Shown here in pieces: positions 17,769-24,089 of a stretch of 64,000 bases of DNA. Source of the DNA: Fibrobacter sp. (lineage in GTDB: Bacteria; Fibrobacterota; Fibrobacteria; Fibrobacterales; Fibrobacteraceae). The DNA lies in the NCBI GenBank assembly GCA_017649565.1, contig JAGCGO010000057.1:1-64000 (forward strand). The letters are read 5' to 3'. Under the pieces are notes generated by a model, which did no database searches, was not told the DNA's origin, and worked only from the letters and a program-made list of their open reading frames with translations. Position 1 is the first letter of the stretch, and each line of letters starts with the position of its first letter. The position numbers and the translations under genes are program-made.

Positions 17769-18596
17769 TTATTTTTTCAAATTTGTGAATAGATGGATGT
17801 TCAACTGGTGGACCCCAGTCGCCTTTTTCTTGTCCTGCGTAATAATCTTGCGCACGTTAGCTTTCAAGTTCTGGATTTCCTTGGCGATTGCCTTATAGGC
17901 ATCGTCGGAGACGCTGAAAGTGAACGTCCCCATGTCCGAGGGATTTTCGCCGTTCGAGAGCAGCGCCTGCTTAGACAGTTCAAAGCACTGCAACTGGTAT
18001 TGGCGCACCAGGTCGCTGTTGTTGTAGGCGCCGCTGCTCACCGAGTCGCGGCAGTTTTTCCAGAAGCCGTCCTCGTTCTTGCGCACAAAGCCGATGCGCT
18101 CCAGCAGTTCCAGGGAACGTTTCAGGGTTCCCACGGACACCTTCGGGAAAATCCGCTTCTGGATGGGTTCCAAGTCGTCCGAAACGTCCATGACATCCAG
18201 CGCCGTAAACAGCACGCTGTTGTACCAATGGTTGTAATACTCGTAGGCGTCTTCGTCGAGGATATGGTGCGGGTCCGGATGCTGCTTCAGCATCTCTTCG
18301 AAAAACGCGTTGCGCTCCGCCGAGTTTTTCGCCTGGTCAAAATTCACCATCGCCTCGAAGTACTTGGCCTCTTTCTTGTTCAAGCCGAGGACTTCCACGA
18401 ACTTCGGGATCATACGGGCGGAAAGCTTTTTCCCCTTGACGATATCGTTGTAGTAGCTACGGGTCTTGGGGAGCCCCAGCAGCACGCAGGCCCCGGCCCT
18501 TGTAAAATCAGGATCCGACACCACTCTGGCCGCCTGGTATTCGTCCAGGTACTTGCGGAAATGGGTAAACTGAAATATGTCGATAACCTTGTCCAT
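17769..18596 (-). CDS. TIGR02147 family protein, putative DNA-binding regulator
   Basis: Product 275 aa. Sequence character and length match the TIGR02147 family, abundant in Fibrobacter, whose C-terminal half corresponds to DUF4423. Visible: an N-terminal segment (FTHFRKYLDEY, then ARMIPKFVEVLGLNKKEAKYF) resembling a helix-turn-helix of the Cro/CI style, then a helical region with YYNHWY, and a winged-helix-like segment (VGTLKRSLELLERIGFVRKN) near residues 125-150. It is paired with a downstream lipoprotein, an arrangement reported for this family. No ribosome site precedes the ATG; instead a -10-like box ends six bases upstream, so the message may be leaderless. Regulatory function is inferred, not shown. 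Confidence 0.8.
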   Translation of the reverse strand: MDKVIDIFQFTHFRKYLDEYQAARVVSDPDFTRAGACVLLGLPKTRSYYNDIVKGKKLSARMIPKFVEVLGLNKKEAKYFEAMVNFDQAKNSAERNAFFEEMLKQHPDPHHILDEDAYEYYNHWYNSVLFTALDVMDVSDDLEPIQKRIFPKVSVGTLKRSLELLERIGFVRKNEDGFWKNCRDSVSSGAYNNSDLVRQYQLQCFELSKQALLSNGENPSDMGTFTFSVSDDAYKAIAKEIQNLKANVRKIITQDKKKATGVHQLNIHLFTNLKK

Positions 18597-18601
18597 GCCC
18601 T

Positions 18602-18672
18602 AAATGTACTCAAAATTTGACTCAAAGTCAATAGGCGGGGCGAAATTTTTGAGATTTTTTTTGAGTACATTT
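18602..18672 (-). promoter_or_regulatory. Promoter and inverted operator-like repeat of the TIGR02147 gene
   Basis: On the minus strand TTGACT (18631-18626) and TACATT (18608-18603) are 17 bp apart, and the start codon follows six bases later. The -35 box is half of a small palindrome, TTGACT-TTG-AGTCAA. In addition the 14-mer TTTTGAGTACATTT occurs twice in divergent orientation, minus at 18615-18602 and plus at 18659-18672. The arrangement suits an autoregulatory operator; this is inference. Confidence 0.55.
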
Positions 18673-18688
18673 GTTTTTTGGGAAAAAG

Positions 18689-18810
18689 GGCGTGAAAAAG
18701 GGTGTTTTTTACATGCGAGGTGTGAAAATGGGGGCTTTTTTACATGCGGGGCGTGAAAATGGGGGCTTTTTTTCATGCGGGGCGTGAAAATGGGTGTTTT
18801 TTTCATGCGG
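18689..18810. repeat. Four tandem 30-31 bp repeats
   Basis: Units at 18689-18718, 18719-18749, 18750-18780 and 18781-18810, each of the form GGCGTGAAAA-tgggngtttttt-nCATGCGG. They sit upstream of the TIGR02147 promoter. The end of the last unit merges with the first arm of the 95-bp array. A short minus-strand frame across them is only the translation of the repeat. Confidence 0.85.
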
Positions 18811-19135
18811 GGCGTATAAAGCGGAGTAAAATTGCGGATTTATACGCCCCCAAGCTCACAAAGGCACCCTTTAATTGACCAGTTTGTTTGCAATTTCGCA
18901 AAAAGGGCGTATAAACAAAGCTTTTTTCCTTGATTTATACGCCCCGCGCGCTCCAAATAGCGCTCAAAACAATTAGTTTGTACTAAAAATTGTTAAAAGG
19001 GGCGTATAAAGCGGAGTAAAATTGCGGATTTATACGCCCCCAAGCTCGCAAAGGCACCCTTTAATTGACTAGTTTGTTCGTGATTTTACAAAAAGGGCGT
19101 ATAAACAAAGCATTTTTCCTTGATTTATACGCCCC
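18809..19135. repeat. 95-bp-period array of four long inverted repeats
   Basis: Four elements of 42 nt at 18809-18850, 18904-18945, 18999-19040 and 19094-19135. Each has 12-bp arms GGGGCGTATAAA / TTTATACGCCCC (the first base of elements 2 and 4 is A, so 11 bp pair) around an 18-nt loop. Elements are separated by exactly 53 nt. Elements 1 and 3 share one loop, elements 2 and 4 another, and spacers 1 and 3 are nearly identical, so the array is an ABAB dimer of 190 bp. All spacers carry AGTTTGT near their centre. No open reading frame of interest crosses it. Confidence 0.9.
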
Positions 19136-19218
19136 GAGGGCATTTTAGATCTTTCAGCGACTCGAGGGCATTTTAGTGCCTTCAGCAGCCCGAGGGCATT
19201 TTAGAGCTTTCAGCGACC
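19135..19218. repeat. Three tandem 28-bp repeats overlapping the end of dus
   Basis: Units at 19135-19162, 19163-19190 and 19191-19218, consensus CGAGGGCATTTTAG-n4-TTCAGCGAC-y. The third unit contains the stop codon of the dihydrouridine synthase gene, so the final residues of that protein derive from repeat sequence. Confidence 0.85.
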
Positions 19219-20502
19219 CGCGAACTGGTCGCCGAACTTGAGCTCGGTCTCCTTGGCGCCGTTCAAGTTTACGAGGCGCGACGGGTCGTAGCGCAAGTCC
19301 TTCGCGAAGCCGTTGCGGAGGTCTTCCAGACGGCCGAAGAACTCATCGGCATTCTGCGCCGTAAGCAGAGTCTGGCGGATATGCATCGCGACATCCTGCG
19401 ACTCGTCGCCCGCACCATTCGCTTCGGCCCCTCGGCAGGCTCGGGGACCTTGCTCCTCTTCAGCACATTCGTCATGCCGCGCTTCGGCCCCTCGGCAACA
19501 CTTCGACACGCTTTGCGCACCACCCGCTTCGGCCCCTCGACAGGCTCGGGGACCTTGCTCGCCTAAACAAAAGCCTTTGCACAGTCTTGCACCGAGCTGC
19601 TTGAGCCTGCCCAGCGCACCCATCTCGGTGGAGCCGTCCTCGATCTTGAACCGGTAGTACAACGGGAACACGTCGAGCGCCTCGGCGGCGGTAATCTCGT
19701 GCGCGGGCTTGCCTTCCCAGGCGTCGGCGATCTGCCCGAATATCCAGGGGTTGTGCATGGCGCCGCGGCCGATGGATACCCCGGACACGCCGTAGTTGTC
19801 GATGCGTTCGCGGGCGACCTCCACGCTGTTCACGTCGCCGTTTCCGATGACGGGGATCCTGGCCGCGGCTGCGGCCTTGCCGATCCAGTCCCAATCGGCA
19901 AGGCCGTTGTACCCCTGCAAGCGGGTACGGCCATGCACCGTGAGCATCTCGACTCCCTCGCCTTCTGCAATCGCGAGCGTCTCCATTATATTAATACTTT
20001 CCGAGTCCCAGCCTATGCGGCACTTGAGCGTGAGCGGGATCTCCGGGCACGACGCGTCCAGCGTCGACTTCACCTCGTGCAGGATTTCCTGCAGGCGCGG
20101 CAGGTCGCGCAGCAGGCCCGACCCGCTGCCCTTGCCCGCCACCTTCGGCGCCGGGCACCCGGCGTTCACCTCGATAAAGTCCGGGAGCAGCGATTCCGCT
20201 ATTTTCTTGGCCGCGGCGGCCATGCGGTCCGGGAACCGCCCGAAAATCTGCACGCCGAACGGGCGTTCTTCCGGGAAGAACTTCAGTTGCTTGTGGCCAT
20301 CCAGGTTGAACACCGCATCGCCGTCCGTCGGCACGAACTCCGACACCAGGAGCCCCATGCGGTCGCCCGAGAGCACCCGGCACAGCCTGCGGAACGGCGC
20401 ATCCGTCACCCCGTCCATCGGGGAAAGGATCGTATTCGGGAAAATCTCCAGCGAACGGAGCCCAAAGGATGTCTTTTTTGGAATTTTGAAATTATTCAAC
20501 AT
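19210..20502 (-). CDS. dus: tRNA-dihydrouridine synthase with in-frame repeat insertion
   Basis: Product 430 aa from the ATG at 20502 (a GTG three codons upstream is possible). FMN-dependent reduction of uridine to dihydrouridine in tRNA. Family marks: PMDGVTDAPFR near the N terminus (FMN binding), NAGCPAPKV with the catalytic Cys, LKCRIGWD, VHGRTRLQGYNG, GNGDV and SIGRGAMHNPW (phosphate-binding end of the barrel). The barrel is intact. In the C-terminal helical domain, about 49 codons (19421-19566) are translated from copies of a GC-rich intergenic-type repeat, giving two GPRACRGAEA peptides between helices that are normally adjacent. Frame is preserved on both sides. Which Dus subfamily it is cannot be decided by eye. 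Confidence 0.88.
   Translation of the reverse strand: MLNNFKIPKKTSFGLRSLEIFPNTILSPMDGVTDAPFRRLCRVLSGDRMGLLVSEFVPTDGDAVFNLDGHKQLKFFPEERPFGVQIFGRFPDRMAAAAKKIAESLLPDFIEVNAGCPAPKVAGKGSGSGLLRDLPRLQEILHEVKSTLDASCPEIPLTLKCRIGWDSESINIMETLAIAEGEGVEMLTVHGRTRLQGYNGLADWDWIGKAAAAARIPVIGNGDVNSVEVARERIDNYGVSGVSIGRGAMHNPWIFGQIADAWEGKPAHEITAAEALDVFPLYYRFKIEDGSTEMGALGRLKQLGARLCKGFCLGEQGPRACRGAEAGGAQSVSKCCRGAEARHDECAEEEQGPRACRGAEANGAGDESQDVAMHIRQTLLTAQNADEFFGRLEDLRNGFAKDLRYDPSRLVNLNGAKETELKFGDQFAGR
19421..19560. repeat. GC-rich palindromic repeat copies inside dus
   Basis: Two nearly identical 35-bp copies at 19421-19455 and 19526-19560 (GCTTCGGCCCCTCG-rCAGGCTCGGGGACCTTGCTC, one difference) flank a third, altered copy beginning at 19481 (GCTTCGGCCCCTCGGCAACACTTCGACA). 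Repeats of this type are usually found between genes; here they are in a coding frame. Confidence 0.8.
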
Positions 20503-20608
20503 TTTAACCACATCTATTCACAAATTTTCCGCAACAAGAGCCCGAAAAAAATATTTAATTCTTATTCGGCCCATCATTTTTTTTATTTGCATACCTATAT
20601 TTTATGTC

Positions 20609-20983
20609 GTGCCAAACATAACTAAACAAAGTCTTATTCAAGAAATTGCCAAGTCCACCGGGTTTGTCCGGGGCGACATCAAGACCGTCGTCGAGCAGTT
20701 CCTCGAACTTGTCGGCGAAAAGCTGGTCGATGGGAACACCATCGAAATCCGCGGCTTCGGGACCTTCGCCTGCAAACCCCGCAAGGCACGCCCCGCACGG
20801 AACCCCCGCACGGGCGAAACGGTCCTCATCGACGAGCGCCTCGTCCCCACCTTCAAGTTCAGCAACGACATCAAGGACAAGATCAACTCGCTCGAGTCTA
20901 TCTTCGACAGTGCCGAGGCCGAACCTCAGGTCAAGGAAGAAGACGCCGTGATACCCGTCCAGGGCATCGACCAGGCAGAATAG
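20609..20983 (+). CDS. HU/IHF family DNA-binding protein
   Basis: Product 124 aa if the GTG at 20609 is the start, giving an N terminus like that of other HU proteins (M-P-N-I-TKQSLIQEIAKSTG). The open frame continues far upstream but antisense to dus and without HU-like sequence. The HU signature is clear: GFGTFACKPRKARPARNP-x-TGE around residues 47-70, with the DNA-inserting Pro of the arm in RNP. A 30-residue acidic tail (SAEAEPQVKEED) extends past the usual end at about 90 residues. Acts as a small nucleoid-bending dimer. No ribosome site is seen; TATATT ends seven bases before the GTG. It is divergent from dus with about 100 bp between. Confidence 0.85.
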   Translation: MPNITKQSLIQEIAKSTGFVRGDIKTVVEQFLELVGEKLVDGNTIEIRGFGTFACKPRKARPARNPRTGETVLIDERLVPTFKFSNDIKDKINSLESIFDSAEAEPQVKEEDAVIPVQGIDQAE

Positions 20984-20988
20984 TTACA

Positions 20989-21552
20989 TCAGGCGCTATT
21001 CAAAATCCAGTATATTACTTGATGATTGCTTCTCAGCCGGCGGTACTTGTCGGCGAGTTGCCGGATCCGTTCCCGGGCTTTAGGGTCCATTTTATCGCAC
21101 GCGATGTTTTCGTCTACGAAAATGATGAGGTCCAGGAAGTTCCTGCAGAAAATAAACGCTATGGAACTTTCATATGACAATTTATCTGGAGAAAGTTTGT
21201 CTGTGTCTTGTGTTTCAAAGGCGAACATATAGTAAAAAGGGAATACGCCGCGGACTTGAAGGATCTCGTAATACCATGGCGTGAATTTGCGCCTTAGCGG
21301 TATACTTACCAGCGGCCCCAGCGACAACATCCACTTGACGCCTTCCTCCGTGACAACATAAATGGAAAAGGCGGAAAAAAGACAGAACGCCATGCAAGCA
21401 ATAGCGGCAACGGGAAGGAACCAGTGAATCTCAAACATTTCTTTTATATTGAGCTTCTCGCTGAACAGCGTCATGTACAGGATACCAAGAAAGAGGACCT
21501 CGTTAATCAGGCTCAATCCAAGACGCAAGCTCAAGACGACTTCTTTATCCAT
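20989..21552 (-). CDS. Small membrane protein of unknown function
   Basis: Product 187 aa, not recognised. Two hydrophobic segments form a hairpin (about residues 16-32 and 43-66) near the N terminus, followed by a soluble C-terminal part. The segment YVVTEEGVKWMLSLGPLVSIPLRRKFTPWYYEI resembles the start of a bacterial PH-like domain, a common layout of two-helix membrane proteins, but this is a weak resemblance. It converges on the HU gene, with only a few bases between the stops. Ribosome site weak. Confidence 0.6.
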   Translation of the reverse strand: MDKEVVLSLRLGLSLINEVLFLGILYMTLFSEKLNIKEMFEIHWFLPVAAIACMAFCLFSAFSIYVVTEEGVKWMLSLGPLVSIPLRRKFTPWYYEILQVRGVFPFYYMFAFETQDTDKLSPDKLSYESSIAFIFCRNFLDLIIFVDENIACDKMDPKARERIRQLADKYRRLRSNHQVIYWILNSA

Positions 21553-21631
21553 AATGTCCGAATTCTTATGCTGTCAAAATATACATAGTTCCTTTGCACC
21601 TTGAACATGCAACCGCCTCTTCTGATGTTAA

Positions 21632-21669
21632 GAGCAGGGCCTCGTCTATCAGGGGGAAATCTTTTTGCA
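21632..21669 (-). pseudogene. Fragment of an ORF6N-type gene (38 bp copy)
   Basis: Positions 21632-21669 match 22746-22783, near the 5' end of the neighbouring ORF6N gene, with one mismatch in 38 bp and in the same orientation. On the minus strand it covers the codons for LQKDFPL-x-DEALL. The rest of that gene is not present here. It appears to be a relic of a second, related gene or of a local duplication and deletion. Confidence 0.5.
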
Positions 21670-21737
21670 CATACATTCCAAGACGGAACATATGGAATCT
21701 TTGTCCAGTTTCTGAACGGCATAAAAAACAGTTTTTC

Positions 21738-22817
21738 TCACAGGTTCATTTTTTTCAAAGACTCGACTAGCGGGTGATAGACCTCCGGGCGTTCGATTTG
21801 CATGATTGTTGTTACCTTGCCGCCGGCATCTTTTGAGGAGGCTCCGCAGTGGAAGAGTTTCTCGCTTTCCAGGCCGTAATCCAGGTAGATGTAGCGGTCG
21901 TGGAACATGTTCCCGGCAAGTTTCACGTCAAAGGTGACATCCGAGCGCGCGGCCTTGAAGTCGGCCACCATGCTGTCGGTCAGGTGAGTTTTGCCGTACT
22001 GGTCGCTGAAGATGCTTACCGAGACGCCCTCGGGCACGCTCCGCAACAAATCCAAGGTCTTGACATCCACATAGTTATCCAGCACAATTACCGACTTTTT
22101 TGCCAAGCCGTAAATCTGAGCGTAAGCTGCGTCAGCTTCCAGTTTTCGCCCGTTCAGGATCAGGAAATGCTTGAAAGACGACGGATCGATGAAGTTTTCC
22201 ATCATTTTTCGCAAATCGATATTCATCTTGCCCAAGTCGCTGCGAATATCGCAAACCTCTCCCGAAAGTTCCCTAATTTCGACAGAATGTTCCGCAAGTG
22301 TCCTTGTATTTTGTGCCGTTTGCAGGGCGATTTCAGGAATCCCCGCAGTCCCCATTAGCTGCTGGTTTTCTGCGACGATATAGTCTTTCATCTGCTTGAA
22401 CAGGCGAATTAGGGCCTTGCTTTGGGCAATGGCTCGCTCGCCCTTGAGCACTGTCATGAGCATATAAATACCCTGCTCGGTAAAAGCGTAGGGAAGTTTT
22501 CGGACCCCGCCCCAACTTGAAGTCGGTTTTTCCGACTTCAAGTTTGCCTGTTCTAAAGTCGATTTTCCCGAACTTAGGATTGTCGTGTACTCCGATTTGG
22601 TCAGTTGAAAGCGAAAATCATCTTCAAATCGCTCTATATTAGTTTTTACCTGTTCGTTAAAACGCTTCGTCGAATATCCGTAAATTTCGGCCAAGTCGGC
22701 ATCGAGCATCACTTTGACGCCACGAATCGTGTGGATCCGTGACGTGAGCAGGGCCTCGTCCATCAGGGGGAAATCTTTTTGCAGCGCGGCAGCCTGCAAC
22801 GTATTCTTTTTATTCAT
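21738..22817 (-). CDS. ORF6N domain protein with PLD-like C terminus
   Basis: Product 359 aa; ATG at 22817 with GGAGGT eight bases before it. The N-terminal 110 residues match the ORF6N/KilA-N-like DNA-binding domain of phage and mobile-element proteins: IRGVKVMLDADLAEIYGYSTKRFNEQV, then RFEDDFRFQLT and KLPYAFTEQGIYML. A helical linker follows (about 150-220, heptad-like LGKMNIDLRKMMENF). The last 140 residues (IVLDNYVDVKTLDLL to the end) look like one phospholipase D-type half: FHDRYIYLD carries a His-x-x-x-x-Asp-like pattern and HCGASSKDAG follows. ORF6N-plus-PLD proteins are scattered as accessory genes, often as defence or addiction-like singletons; that role is inference. Confidence 0.75.
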   Translation of the reverse strand: MNKKNTLQAAALQKDFPLMDEALLTSRIHTIRGVKVMLDADLAEIYGYSTKRFNEQVKTNIERFEDDFRFQLTKSEYTTILSSGKSTLEQANLKSEKPTSSWGGVRKLPYAFTEQGIYMLMTVLKGERAIAQSKALIRLFKQMKDYIVAENQQLMGTAGIPEIALQTAQNTRTLAEHSVEIRELSGEVCDIRSDLGKMNIDLRKMMENFIDPSSFKHFLILNGRKLEADAAYAQIYGLAKKSVIVLDNYVDVKTLDLLRSVPEGVSVSIFSDQYGKTHLTDSMVADFKAARSDVTFDVKLAGNMFHDRYIYLDYGLESEKLFHCGASSKDAGGKVTTIMQIERPEVYHPLVESLKKMNL

Positions 22818-22913
22818 CGTCAACACCTCCGGCGTACAAACGCGAGGTAGCTAAGGGTTGACGTTCATGCTTTGAATATATGTTAAACGGAGGCGAAAGT
22901 CAACAGTTTCAAG

Positions 22914-22936
22914 CAATTTGCAAAAAATGCAAATTG
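22914..22936. repeat. 9-bp perfect inverted repeat upstream of ORF6N gene
   Basis: CAATTTGCA / TGCAAATTG around five A. It stands about 100 bp upstream of the ORF6N start and may be an operator. No T-run that would make it a terminator on either strand. Confidence 0.5.
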
Positions 22937-22989
22937 TCAATTTGAACCTGTCGGAATTGCCGACTAGTTGACATTAACGCCTTGCCGAG

Positions 22990-23010
22990 CTGTCAAGTTT
23001 TCCTTGACAG
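22990..23010. repeat. 8-bp perfect inverted repeat past the esterase gene
   Basis: CTGTCAAG / CTTGACAG with a 5-nt loop, about 35 nt beyond the esterase stop. There is no T-run, so a terminator is unlikely unless Rho-assisted. Confidence 0.45.
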
Positions 23011-23044
23011 TTCGATTTGCGGATGCGATTGGATTACTTTGTCC

Positions 23045-23995
23045 TTATTCGCCGTAGAGAATACGGGCGGCTTCGGGAGCCATCTTGGCGTCCGAATGAC
23101 CGACACCCGGTACGTAGGCGCGCTCCCAACGGAACGCGACTCCGCGGCTTTCGGCGTCAGCCTCGCAGAACTCGAAGAAGGTGTCGCCGCGTTCCAAGCG
23201 GGTGCGGCCCTGCGCGTCCGCCTTCGCCGACGTGTTCAAGCTTTCCGTGCGCAGGGTATCCGCCTCGCCCAGCAGTATAGTCAAGCTTTTTTTGTAATAG
23301 GCGTCCACGTCGATTCCGATCTCTTTGACACTGCGACCGATTCCGTAAGGATAGTCTAACGTGTCTGTCGGGAAAGTGTACCAGCCCGCATTGGCGGCCA
23401 CGGCGCGGTTGACCTCGCGGGTGTCATTGAACAACAAATACCTGTGGACGAACTGGGCGCCGGCCGAATGACCGTAGATGTTGAACTTGGTCGCTCGGGA
23501 TACGCTGTTGTCCAGGAAGAAATGGAAGACTTCGCTTATGATAGGATACGTCATCGAATCCCGCGGCACAAAAGCGCCCGACTCGCCTTTGACATCCCCC
23601 CGCTGGTAGGCATCTTCGGAGAAATCGTCTTCGCTGAACTGCGGGGCCAGCACGACAAAACCATACTGGTTGGCGAGTTTCTTCCAGTCGTCGCGATACT
23701 TGTCGCCGTTGCGGTCCATGCCGTGCATGACTACCTGTACCGGCATTTCGCGCACGTCGCCGGACGGGATGTAGTAATAGATGTCGACAGTCTTTCCGGC
23801 GTACGCTCCCTGGCACTCGTAGGTCGCCATGCCCGAACCTTTCGCAAAGAGCACGCCTTCGCCGTCAAGGTCTTCCACGTATTCCGAATCGTCGGCTTCG
23901 GATTCTTCTGCAGAATTCGAAACCACGGTGCTGCAGGAAAATAGAAAGGTGACCAAAAGGAATATTGGCCCTAAGATGAACTGCCTGGATTTCAT
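23045..23995 (-). CDS. Alpha/beta-hydrolase lipoprotein (putative esterase)
   Basis: Product 316 aa; ATG at 23995 with GGGGAG upstream. Lipoprotein signal ends FLFSC at Cys21, followed by an acidic linker (EESEADDSEYVEDLD). The hydrolase fold is visible: VVMHGMDRNGDKYRDDW (oxyanion loop region), GHSAGAQFVHRY near 170 with the nucleophile Ser, LGEADTL with a candidate acid Asp near 243, and GVGHSD near 300 with the catalytic His. The layout resembles secreted PHB-depolymerase/feruloyl-esterase-like enzymes, which would fit removal of ester groups from plant polysaccharide; the substrate is inferred. Two Cys (YECQG and FEFCEAD) could pair. Monocistronic by spacing. Confidence 0.8.
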   Translation of the reverse strand: MKSRQFILGPIFLLVTFLFSCSTVVSNSAEESEADDSEYVEDLDGEGVLFAKGSGMATYECQGAYAGKTVDIYYYIPSGDVREMPVQVVMHGMDRNGDKYRDDWKKLANQYGFVVLAPQFSEDDFSEDAYQRGDVKGESGAFVPRDSMTYPIISEVFHFFLDNSVSRATKFNIYGHSAGAQFVHRYLLFNDTREVNRAVAANAGWYTFPTDTLDYPYGIGRSVKEIGIDVDAYYKKSLTILLGEADTLRTESLNTSAKADAQGRTRLERGDTFFEFCEADAESRGVAFRWERAYVPGVGHSDAKMAPEAARILYGE

Positions 23996-24089
23996 GAACG
24001 CTCCCCTTTTGCATTGTTACAGTAATTGCGAGTTACTAATAGATAATATAATTTTTGGGGTAAGCAGTCCTTGTAAAGAACAAAACTTT

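Noticed and set aside
18600..18806. Minus-strand frame of 68 codons upstream of the TIGR02147 gene
   Set aside because: It is the translation of the 31-bp tandem repeats plus the promoter region; no ribosome site and the reading simply follows the repeat period.
18689..19218. CRISPR array
   Set aside because: Units of 28-31 bp abut without unique spacers, the 95-bp units have near-identical spacers, and no cas gene is present.
19796..20608. Long N-terminal extension of HU
   Set aside because: The upstream part is antisense to dus and unlike any HU protein; the GTG at 20609 gives a normal HU start.
20989..21552. Subunit of a toxin-antitoxin or transport system
   Set aside because: Two membrane helices alone do not support it and there is no partner gene.
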